Assembly (NCBI RefSeq): GCF_000620785.1
Contig: NZ_JIAI01000009.1
Location: 186,001 to 250,000 of the forward strand
Length of the DNA stretch: 64,000 nt
Direction of reading: 5' to 3'
Source: Actinospineispora acaciae DSM 45401
GTDB lineage: Bacteria > Actinomycetota > Actinomycetes > Mycobacteriales > Pseudonocardiaceae
Below are positions 7,520 through 14,192 of this stretch, piece by piece (within the stretch, counting starts at the first letter, position 1; each line of letters starts with the position of its first letter). The notes beneath the pieces were generated by a model. The model was not told the origin of the DNA and did not search any database. It saw only the letters and a program-made list of their open reading frames with translations. A program made the translations under genes and the position numbers.

Positions 7520-8394
7520 CCAGCACCGCGATCCCCGCCCTGGACACCGAGGACCTGGCCAGGGTGGTGTCCACCGCGCTGCGCGAGGACCTGCGCTACG
7601 GACCGGACGTGACCACCGAGGCCACCGTGCCCGCCGCCGCGGTGGCCACCGCCGAGTTCACCCCGCGCCGCCCCGGCGTGCTGGCCGGCGTCCCGGCCGC
7701 GCTCGCGGTGCTGGACGAGGTGCTCGGCGCGGACGGCTACCAGGTGCTGGAGCGGCGCGAGGACGGCAGCAGGCTGGCGGCCGGCGAGCCGGCGCTGCGG
7801 GTGCGCGGGCCGGTGCGCGGGCTGCTCACCGCCGAGCGGACCGCGCTGAACCTGCTCTGCCACCTCTCCGGGGTGGCCACCGCCACGGCGGAGCTCGTGA
7901 CTGCGGTGGCCGGCACCGGCTGCCAGATCCTGGACACCCGCAAGACGCTGCCCGGGCTGCGGCTGCTGCAGAAGTACGCGGTGCGCTGCGGCGGCGGGAT
8001 GAACTACCGGCTGGGCCTCGGCGACGCCATCCTGATCAAGGACAACCACGTGGCGGCGGCCGGTTCGGTGACCGCCGCGCTGGCCGCCGCCACGGCCGCC
8101 GCGCCCGGGTTGCGCTGCGAGGTGGAGGTGGACTCGCTGGCCCAGCTCGACGAGGCCCTCGCCGCCGACGCGGAGCTGGTGCTGCTGGACAACTTCACCC
8201 CGGAGCAGTGCCGAGAGGCGGTGCGCAGGCGGGCCGAGGTGGGCGCCGCCACCCGCTTCGAGGTGTCCGGCGGGATGACCCTCCCGGTCGTTCGCGCCTA
8301 CGCCGAGGCCGGGGTGGAGTACCTGTCCTCGGGGGCGCTGACGCACTCCTCGGTGGCGCTGGACCTCGGGCTCGACCTCATCTCGGTCGACTAG
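7516..8394 (+). CDS. nadC: Nicotinate-nucleotide pyrophosphorylase (carboxylating)
   Basis: NadC converts quinolinate and PRPP to nicotinate mononucleotide with loss of CO2. The 292-residue product has DTRKTLPGLRLLQKYAVRCGGG, LIKDNHVAAAG, EVEVDSL and the C-terminal VSGGM/SSGALTHS phosphate-binding region. In the substrate-binding signature the usual NHR reads NYR (Y164 replaces the conserved His). ATG 7516 overlaps the nadB stop; it ends the nadABC operon. A hairpin-forming repeat follows at 8410-8435. Confidence 0.95.
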   Translation: MTSTAIPALDTEDLARVVSTALREDLRYGPDVTTEATVPAAAVATAEFTPRRPGVLAGVPAALAVLDEVLGADGYQVLERREDGSRLAAGEPALRVRGPVRGLLTAERTALNLLCHLSGVATATAELVTAVAGTGCQILDTRKTLPGLRLLQKYAVRCGGGMNYRLGLGDAILIKDNHVAAAGSVTAALAAATAAAPGLRCEVEVDSLAQLDEALAADAELVLLDNFTPEQCREAVRRRAEVGAATRFEVSGGMTLPVVRAYAEAGVEYLSSGALTHSSVALDLGLDLISVD

Positions 8395-8409
8395 CTGTTG
8401 CACATCGAG

Positions 8410-8435
8410 TGCGACAGTGCGTAGGTTTTGTCGCA
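8410..8435. terminator. Hairpin after nadC
   Basis: TGCGACA (8410-8416) and TGTCGCA (8429-8435) form a 7-bp stem with a 12-nt loop, 15 nt past the nadC stop. There is no U-run. The stem sequence TGCGACA also occurs in the repeats at 19126 and 60797. The remaining bases to hisD (8436-8594) show nothing gene-like. Confidence 0.5.
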
Positions 8436-8581
8436 TGCCGCCGAGGGGGTAGGCCCTGTTCCCGTCGGCGGTCGCGGCGGAAGCGGTGGGGTGCGCCGCG
8501 CCCGCCCTCGCTCCAGGGGCCGTCCCTTCGGCGGCACCCTCGGCCCGGGCCGACTTGACGCCTGCGCACGTCCAGAGCAAC

Positions 8582-8587
8582 TAGGAT
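8582..8587 (+). promoter_or_regulatory. -10 element of hisD, leaderless type
   Basis: TAGGAT ends 7 nt before the hisD ATG, with no ribosome-binding site between them. TTGACG at 8555-8560 is a possible -35, though the 21-nt gap is long. This is the likely promoter of hisDCB. Confidence 0.6.
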
Positions 8588-8594
8588 TAACTTC

Positions 8595-9917
8595 ATGCTG
8601 ACCCGCACTGACCTGCGCGGTGGTTTGCCCGCGACCGCCGCGCTGCGCGCGCTCCTGCCCCGGGCCGAGGTGGATGTGGAGGCCGTGCTCGACCGGGTGC
8701 GGCCGATCGTGACCGACGTGGCCGAGCGCGGGGCGGTGGCCGCGTTGGACTATGCGGAGCGGTTCGACAAGGTGCGCCCGGAGCGGGTGCGGGTCCCGGC
8801 CGCCGAGCTGGCGCGCGCCCGCGACGGGCTGGACCCGGCGGTGGCCGACGCGCTGCGTACGTCCATCGACCGGGCCCGCCGGGTGCACGCCGACCAGCGC
8901 CGCGCCGACGTGGTGACCGCGGTGGCCGACGGCGGCACGGTGACCGAGCGGTTCGTGCCGGTGCGCCGGGTCGGGCTCTACGCCCCCGGCGGGCTCGCGG
9001 TCTACCCGTCCAGCGTGGTGATGAACGTGGTGCCCGCGCAGGAGGCCGGCGTGGAGTCGCTGGTGGTGTGCTCGCCGCCGCAGGCCGAGCACGGCGGGCT
9101 GCCGCACCCGACGATCCTGGCCGCCGCAGCGATGCTGGGCGTGGGCGAGGTGTGGGCGGTCGGCGGCGCGCAGGCGATCGCGCTGCTCGCCCACGGCGGG
9201 ACGGACACCGACGGCACCGAGCTGGAGCCCGTCGACATGGTCACCGGCCCCGGCAACCTCTACACCACCGCGGCCAAGCGGCTGCTGCGCGGGCTGATCG
9301 GCATCGACGCCGAGGCCGGGCCGACCGAGATCGCCATCCTGGCCGACCGCACCGCCGACCCGGTGCACGTCGCCGTGGACCTGATCTCCCAGGCCGAGCA
9401 CGACACCCAGGCGGCGTCGGTGCTGGTCACCGACTCGCCCGAGCTGGCCGACGCGGTCGACGCCGCGCTGGCCGAGCGGCTGGCCGCGACCAAGCACACC
9501 GACCGCATCCGCACCGCCCTGACCGGCCGCCAGTCAGGAACCGTCCTGGTCGCCGGCGTCGACGACGGGGTCACGGTGGTGGACGCCTACGCCGCCGAGC
9601 ACCTGGAGATCCAGACGGCGGACGCCCCCGAGGTGGCCCGGCGGGTGCGCAACGCCGGGGCGATCTTCGTCGGGCCGTGGGCGCCGGTCTCGCTGGGCGA
9701 CTACTGCGCCGGTTCCAACCACGTGCTGCCCACCGGTGGCTGCGCGCGGCACTCCGGCGGCCTGAGCGTGCAGACCTTCCTGCGCGGCATCCACCTGGTG
9801 GAGTACACCGAGGAGGCGCTGCGCGCGGTGGCCGGCCAGGTGGTCACCCTCGCCGAGGCGGAGGACCTGCCGGCGCACGGCCAGGCGGTCTCGGCCCGGT
9901 TCGAGGCGTCCCGATGA
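8595..9917 (+). CDS. hisD: Histidinol dehydrogenase
   Basis: HisD oxidises histidinol to histidine in two NAD-dependent, zinc-assisted steps. The 440-residue product carries VPVRRVGLYAPGG, MVTGPGNLY, EAGPTEIAILAD, SQAEHDTQA (catalytic Glu-His region) and DYCAGSNHVLPTGG, all family signatures in order. The ATG follows a leaderless-type -10 element and no ribosome site is seen. It leads hisD-hisC-hisB, with stop/start overlaps between all three genes. Confidence 0.97.
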   Translation: MLTRTDLRGGLPATAALRALLPRAEVDVEAVLDRVRPIVTDVAERGAVAALDYAERFDKVRPERVRVPAAELARARDGLDPAVADALRTSIDRARRVHADQRRADVVTAVADGGTVTERFVPVRRVGLYAPGGLAVYPSSVVMNVVPAQEAGVESLVVCSPPQAEHGGLPHPTILAAAAMLGVGEVWAVGGAQAIALLAHGGTDTDGTELEPVDMVTGPGNLYTTAAKRLLRGLIGIDAEAGPTEIAILADRTADPVHVAVDLISQAEHDTQAASVLVTDSPELADAVDAALAERLAATKHTDRIRTALTGRQSGTVLVAGVDDGVTVVDAYAAEHLEIQTADAPEVARRVRNAGAIFVGPWAPVSLGDYCAGSNHVLPTGGCARHSGGLSVQTFLRGIHLVEYTEEALRAVAGQVVTLAEAEDLPAHGQAVSARFEASR

Positions 9918-11038
9918 CGCCGATGGGGGCCGAGGTCACCCTCGGCGAGTTACCGCTGCGCGACGACCTGCGCGGACGCAGCCCGTACGGCGCCCCGCAG
10001 CTGGACGTCCCGGTGCGGCTGAACACCAACGAGAACCCGTACCCGCCGCCGCCCGAGCTGGTCGCCGCCATCGCCGCCGAGGCCCAGCGGACGGCCCGCG
10101 ACCTGCACCGCTACCCGGACCGGGACGCGGTGGCGCTGCGCACGGCGCTCGCCGAGTACCTGTCCGGCCGCACCGGGGTGCGCCTGCACACCGCGAACAT
10201 GTGGGCCGCCAACGGCAGCAACGAGATCCTGCAGCAGGTCATGCAGGCCTTCGGCGGTCCCGGCCGGACCGCTGTCGGGTTCGAGCCGTCGTACTCCATG
10301 CACCCGATCATCGCCACCGGCACCCGCACCGAGTGGCTGCCCACCCCGCGCCGGGCCGACTTCACCCTGGACGTGCCGGCCGCGGTCGCCGTGCTGCGCG
10401 CCCGCAAGCCCGACCTCACGCTCGTGACCAGCCCGAACAACCCGACCGGCGGCTCCATCGAGCCGGAAGCGCTGGCAGAGCTGATCGACGCCGCGCCCGG
10501 GATGATCGTCGTCGACGAGGCCTACGCGGAGTTCTCCGACCGGCCCAGCGCCGTGACCCTGCTGGCCGAGCACGGGCGCAAGCTGATCGTCAGCCGGACC
10601 ATGAGCAAGGCGTTCGCGTTCGCCGGCGGCCGGCTCGGCTACCTGGCGGCCGCCCCCGCCGTGGTGGACGCGTTGCAGCTGGTCAGGCTGCCGTACCACC
10701 TCTCGTCGCTGACCCAGGCGGCCGCCCTGGCCGCGCTGCGGCACGCCGAGGCCACCCTGGCGTCGGTGGCGCTGCTGCGCGCCGAGCGGGAGCGGGTGGT
10801 GGCGGCGCTGGGTTCGATGGGGTATCTAGTTGTACCCAGCGACGCGAACTTCGTGCTGTTCGGTGAGTTCGACGGCGGTGCCGACCCCGACGAAGGGGCA
10901 GCGGCGTCGTGGCGGGCGTTCCTGGACCGAGGGGTGCTGATCCGGGACCCGGGCATCCCGGGACACCTGCGAGTCACCATCGGCACGCCCGAAGAGAACG
11001 ACGCCTTCCTACAGGCCGCCAAGGAGATCGCCACATGA
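9914..11038 (+). CDS. hisC: Histidinol-phosphate aminotransferase
   Basis: HisC is a fold-type I PLP enzyme that transaminates imidazole acetol phosphate with glutamate. The 374-residue product has LNTNENPYPPPPE, the PLP region NPTGG, VVDEAYAEF, and the Schiff-base lysine in SRTMSKAFAFAGGRLGY. ATG 9914 overlaps the hisD stop; an ATG three codons later is a possible alternative. The thirteenth codon is TTA (9950-9952), a rare leucine codon in such genomes. It overlaps hisB by ATGA. Confidence 0.96.
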   Translation: MTPMGAEVTLGELPLRDDLRGRSPYGAPQLDVPVRLNTNENPYPPPPELVAAIAAEAQRTARDLHRYPDRDAVALRTALAEYLSGRTGVRLHTANMWAANGSNEILQQVMQAFGGPGRTAVGFEPSYSMHPIIATGTRTEWLPTPRRADFTLDVPAAVAVLRARKPDLTLVTSPNNPTGGSIEPEALAELIDAAPGMIVVDEAYAEFSDRPSAVTLLAEHGRKLIVSRTMSKAFAFAGGRLGYLAAAPAVVDALQLVRLPYHLSSLTQAAALAALRHAEATLASVALLRAERERVVAALGSMGYLVVPSDANFVLFGEFDGGADPDEGAAASWRAFLDRGVLIRDPGIPGHLRVTIGTPEENDAFLQAAKEIAT

Positions 11039-11634
11039 GCCGTACCGGTCGGGTCGAACGCGCCACCAAGGAGACGAAGGTGCTGGTCGAGCTCGACCTC
11101 GACGGCACCGGCCGCACCGAGATCGAGACCGGGGTGCCGTTCTACGACCACATGCTCACCGCGCTGGGCAAGCACGGCGCGCTGGACCTGGTGGTCCGCG
11201 CCACCGGCGACGTGCACATCGACGTGCACCACACGGTGGAGGACGTCGCCATCGTGCTCGGCCAGGCGCTGCGGGACGCGCTGGGGGAGCGGACCGGGAT
11301 CAGCCGGTTCGGCGACGCCTGGATCCCGATGGACGAGGCGCTGGCCCAGGCGGTCGTGGACGTGTCCGGCCGGCCGTACTGCGTACACACCGGCGAGCCG
11401 GAGTCGATGGCCGGGTTCGTCATCGGCGGGCACTACCCGACGGTGCTCAACCGGCACGTGTTCGAGTCGCTGGCCTTCCACGCCGGGATCGCGCTGCACG
11501 TGCGGGTGGCCGGTGGCCGGGACCCGCACCACATCACCGAGGCGCAGTTCAAGGCCATCGCCAGGGCGCTGCGCGCGGCCACCACCGCCGACGACCGGAT
11601 CACCGGCGTGCCGTCCACCAAGGGCGTTCTCTAG
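11035..11634 (+). CDS. hisB: Imidazoleglycerol-phosphate dehydratase
   Basis: HisB is a manganese enzyme removing water from imidazoleglycerol phosphate. The 199-residue monofunctional form is normal for actinobacteria; there is no phosphatase domain. Metal motifs are DVHHTVEDVAI near residue 65 and DPHHITEAQFKA near the C-terminus, with GVPFYDHML near the start. It closes the hisDCB block; the next gene, 33 bp downstream, is not a histidine gene. Confidence 0.97.
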   Translation: MSRTGRVERATKETKVLVELDLDGTGRTEIETGVPFYDHMLTALGKHGALDLVVRATGDVHIDVHHTVEDVAIVLGQALRDALGERTGISRFGDAWIPMDEALAQAVVDVSGRPYCVHTGEPESMAGFVIGGHYPTVLNRHVFESLAFHAGIALHVRVAGGRDPHHITEAQFKAIARALRAATTADDRITGVPSTKGVL

Positions 11635-11652
11635 CGCGGTGGCACTACCGTC

Positions 11653-11667
11653 GACTACACTGTAGTC
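11653..11667. promoter_or_regulatory. Palindromic operator and -10 abutting antitoxin start
   Basis: GACTACA-C-TGTAGTC is a perfect 15-bp palindrome ending on the base before the ATG at 11668. TACACT within it (11656-11661) is placed 6 nt before the start, so transcript and translation probably begin together. This fits autorepression by the RHH-type product. Confidence 0.7.
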
Positions 11668-12123
11668 ATGACATCACCACGATCCATCCGGTTCGATGCC
11701 GACGTGCTGCGCCGGCTCGACCGTTACGTCCGCGACCACCCAGGAGCGTCCGCGTCCTCGGTCGCCAACCAGTTCGTGGACGAGGCGCTGCGGGCCGAGG
11801 AGCACCAGGGCGTCACGTTCCGCCAGGGGCCCACGGGCCGGCGGGCCGCGCTGGTCGGCGGCCCGGACGTGTGGGAGGTCATCGACACGCTGTTCACCGC
11901 GCGTGACGAGGACCCCGAGCTGGCCGGCGACGCGCTCGTCACGGCCACCGCAACGGCGACCGGCCTGACCACCCGTCAGGTCCGCACCGCCGTCCGGTAC
12001 TTCACCGCGTACCGGGACGAGATCGACGACCTGGTCACCGCGCACCGAGAGGCGGCCGACGAGGCGGAGGCGGCCTGGCGGGCAGAGCAGGAGCTGCTGC
12101 GCCACGCCGGCCGAGCTTCGTGA
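11668..12123 (+). CDS. RHH/DUF433-type antitoxin-like protein
   Basis: The 151-residue protein starts with a ribbon-helix-helix-like segment (PRSIRFDADVLRRLDRYVRDHPGA, then ASSVANQFVDEALR). A middle part resembles the helical DUF433 domain (VWEVIDTLFTARDE, TGLTTRQVRTAVRYFTAYRDEID). Such proteins pair with PIN-like toxins of the DUF5615 group. It overlaps the next gene by GTGA and has its own palindromic promoter, so it looks like an independently regulated antitoxin inside the his locus. The function is inferred from family pairing only. Confidence 0.75.
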   Translation: MTSPRSIRFDADVLRRLDRYVRDHPGASASSVANQFVDEALRAEEHQGVTFRQGPTGRRAALVGGPDVWEVIDTLFTARDEDPELAGDALVTATATATGLTTRQVRTAVRYFTAYRDEIDDLVTAHREAADEAEAAWRAEQELLRHAGRAS

Positions 12124-12470
12124 TCTCCAGGGTCCAGCTGCTGCTCGACGAGATGTACCCGGCCGCGCTGGCCGACCTGCTGCGCGAGCGCGGACACGAC
12201 GTGCACGCCGTGTCCGGCTCCGAGCTGGCCGGCAGCGACGACGCGGCCGTGCTCGACGCGGCCACCGCCGAGCACCGCTGCCTGGTCACCGAGAACGTGC
12301 GCGACTTCGCCGTCCTCACCCGGCACGCCGGCCACGCGGGCGTGCTGTTCGTGCACGGCCGGCGCTGGCCGAGGACCCCGGCCGGGATACCCCGGCTGGC
12401 GGCCGCGCTGCATGCGGCGATCGCCCAGGGCCGGATGCCCGGCAAGGACGACATCGGCTGGCTCAGCTGA
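12120..12470 (+). CDS. DUF5615 PIN-like toxin candidate
   Basis: The 116-residue protein reads VQLLLDEMYPAALADLLRERGHDVHAV at the start and LVTENVRDFAVL near the middle, the acidic motifs of DUF5615 PIN-like proteins (Asp/Glu near residue 10, Asp near 65). PIN folds are usually metal-dependent RNases. GTG 12120 overlaps the antitoxin stop, the standard arrangement of VapBC-type modules. A toxic activity has not been shown here; it could also be a domesticated pair. Confidence 0.75.
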   Translation: MISRVQLLLDEMYPAALADLLRERGHDVHAVSGSELAGSDDAAVLDAATAEHRCLVTENVRDFAVLTRHAGHAGVLFVHGRRWPRTPAGIPRLAAALHAAIAQGRMPGKDDIGWLS

Positions 12471-12488
12471 TCCTGCCGCCAACCGGGC

Positions 12489-12494
12489 TAGGCT
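12489..12494 (+). promoter_or_regulatory. -10 element of hisH, leaderless type
   Basis: TAGGCT ends 6 nt before the GTG of hisH. It gives hisH its own promoter downstream of the toxin-like gene, so histidine synthesis need not depend on read-through from the module. Confidence 0.6.
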
Positions 12495-12500
12495 GGGGCC

Positions 12501-13136
12501 GTGGCGAGGATCGTGGTGCTGGACTACGGCTCGGGCAACCTGCGCTCGGCCGAGCGCGCGCTGCGCCGGGTCGGCGCGGACGTGACGGTGACCGCGGACG
12601 CCGACGCCGCGCTGGACGCCGACGGCCTGGTGGTCCCGGGCGTGGGCGCGTTCGCGGCGTGCATGGAGGGGCTGCGCTCGGTCGGCGGCGAGAAGATCAT
12701 CGACCAGCGGCTCTCCGGCGGCCGGCCGGTGCTGGGCATCTGCGTGGGCATGCAGGTGCTGTTCGAGCAGGGGGTCGAGCACGGCGAGCGGACCGACGGC
12801 TGCGGGCAGTGGCCGGGCACCGTGGACCGGCTGCGCGCCGACGTGCTCCCGCACATGGGCTGGAACACCGTGCGCCCGCCCTCGGGCTCCACCCTGTTCG
12901 CCGGCCTGGACGAGGGCACCCGGTTCTACTTCGTGCACTCCTACGCCGCGCGCCGCTGGGAGCTGGAGCCGACCGGCCCGTTCCGCCCGCCCCTGGTCAC
13001 CTGGGCGAACCACGGCGAGGACTTCGTCGCCGCCGTGGAGAACGGCGCGCTGGTGGCCACCCAGTTCCACCCGGAGAAGTCCGGCGACGCCGGCGCCACC
13101 GTGCTGAGCACCTGGCTGCGCGAGTTCGTCGGCTAG
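12501..13136 (+). CDS. hisH: Imidazole glycerol phosphate synthase, glutaminase subunit
   Basis: HisH is a class I glutamine amidotransferase that feeds ammonia to HisF. The 211-residue product has IVVLDYGSGNLRSAERAL, the nucleophile in VLGICVGMQVLFE and the His-Glu pair in ATQFHPEKSGDAG. The TAG stop (13134-13136) is part of the CTAG target duplication at the left end of the mobile element, so insertion occurred exactly at the gene's end. The start is GTG 12501, without a ribosome site. Confidence 0.96.
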   Translation: MARIVVLDYGSGNLRSAERALRRVGADVTVTADADAALDADGLVVPGVGAFAACMEGLRSVGGEKIIDQRLSGGRPVLGICVGMQVLFEQGVEHGERTDGCGQWPGTVDRLRADVLPHMGWNTVRPPSGSTLFAGLDEGTRFYFVHSYAARRWELEPTGPFRPPLVTWANHGEDFVAAVENGALVATQFHPEKSGDAGATVLSTWLREFVG

Positions 13137-13343
13137 TGTCGTGTAGACGAGGTTCCTTGCCCGGATTTCGGTGATCCAGGTGGATGCACCGCAAGGCGGA
13201 GGAGGGGCCGATACCGGGTTGTATCGGCCCCGACGACCTTCGGTCGACGACGCTGTGCCTTGCGGGGACACCCCGCACCCCGAGGGCGGGGCGCCGCCTG
13301 GGCGCCGAAGGCGGGTAAGACGACCTCGTCTACACGACACTAG
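13133..13343. mobile_element. MITE-like element with CTAG target duplication
   Basis: A 203-bp element (13137-13339) is flanked by CTAG at 13133-13136 and 13340-13343. Its ends are a perfect 17-bp inverted repeat, TGTCGTGTAGACGAGGT and its complement (20 bp counting the TAG/CTA overlap). Inside are a second inverted repeat, CCGCAAGGC (13189-13197) with GCCTTGCGG (13257-13265), and a strong central hairpin, GGGGCCGATAC (13204-13214) with GTATCGGCCCC (13221-13231). It has no reading frame for a transposase. CTAG duplications are typical of IS5-family transposases, so an IS5-type parent elsewhere is inferred. Confidence 0.85.
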
Positions 13344-13344
13344 G

Positions 13345-13350
13345 TAAGGT
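13345..13350 (+). promoter_or_regulatory. -10 element of hisA
   Basis: TAAGGT ends 7 nt before the hisA GTG. It begins one base after the right target duplication of the mobile element, so any -35 contact falls inside the element's right end. Confidence 0.55.
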
Positions 13351-13357
13351 CGGCCGG

Positions 13358-14098
13358 GTGAGCTTTGTGTTGCTGCCGGCCGTGGACGTGGCCGATGGAC
13401 AGGCCGTGCGGTTGGTGCAGGGTGCTGCCGGCACCGAGACGGGGTACGGCGACCCGCTGGAGGCCGCGCTGGCGTGGCAGCACGGCGGGGCGTCCTGGGT
13501 GCACCTGGTCGACCTGGACGCCGCGTTCGGCCGGGGCTCGAACGCCGAGCTGCTGGCCGACGTGGTCGGCAGGCTGGACGTGGCGGTGGAGCTCTCCGGC
13601 GGCATCCGCGACGACGCGTCGCTGGCCAGGGCGCTGGCCACCGGCTGTGCCAGGGTGAACCTGGGCACCGCCGCGCTGGAGGACCCCAACTGGTGCGCGC
13701 GGGTGATCGCCGAGCACGGCGACCGGGTGGCCGTCGGCCTGGACGTGCGGATCACCGACCGGGGCCACCGGCTGGCAGCCCGGGGCTGGACCACCGACGG
13801 CGGCGACCTGTGGGACGTGCTGGCCCGGCTGGACGCCGACGGCTGCGCCCGGTACGTGGTCACCGACGTGAGCAAGGACGGCACCCTGCGCGGCCCGAAC
13901 CTGGAGCTGCTGCGCGACGTCTGCAAGGCCACCGAGGCGCCGGTGATCGCCTCCGGCGGGGTGTCCACGGTGGACGACCTGGTGGCGCTGGCCGAACTCG
14001 CCCCGGACGGGCTGGAGGGCTCCATCGTCGGCAAGGCGCTCTACGCCGGCCGGTTCACCCTTCCCGAGGCACTCGACGCCGTCGCGGTCGTCGCATAA
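13358..14098 (+). CDS. priA: Phosphoribosyl isomerase A (HisA/TrpF bifunctional)
   Basis: The 246-residue (beta/alpha)8 barrel isomerises ProFAR in histidine synthesis and, in actinobacteria, also phosphoribosylanthranilate in tryptophan synthesis. Acid/base aspartates are in LLPAVDVADGQAVRLVQG (near residue 10) and YVVTDVSKDGTLRGPN (near 173). The sequence follows mycobacterial PriA closely (HLVDLDAAFGRGSN, ELSGGIRDD, GWTTDGGDLWDVL). No trpF is seen in the window, which fits the dual role. The start is GTG 13358. Confidence 0.93.
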   Translation: MSFVLLPAVDVADGQAVRLVQGAAGTETGYGDPLEAALAWQHGGASWVHLVDLDAAFGRGSNAELLADVVGRLDVAVELSGGIRDDASLARALATGCARVNLGTAALEDPNWCARVIAEHGDRVAVGLDVRITDRGHRLAARGWTTDGGDLWDVLARLDADGCARYVVTDVSKDGTLRGPNLELLRDVCKATEAPVIASGGVSTVDDLVALAELAPDGLEGSIVGKALYAGRFTLPEALDAVAVVA

Positions 14099-14192
14099 AG
14101 GAATTCTGGACGCTATTATCGGGTGAGGTTCTGGGCGTGCACTAATACACCCGGGATTTACGTGGCCTCATTCTAGCATATGCGGGGAATTC

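Noticed and set aside
13137..13339. A small gene within the mobile element
   Set aside because: Frames are short and broken by the nested stems; the paired ends and CTAG duplications explain the sequence.
14099..14192. A rifamycin-associated element upstream of helR
   Set aside because: No paired GGGGCTTG/CAAG-type inverted repeat could be found in the 94-bp gap.
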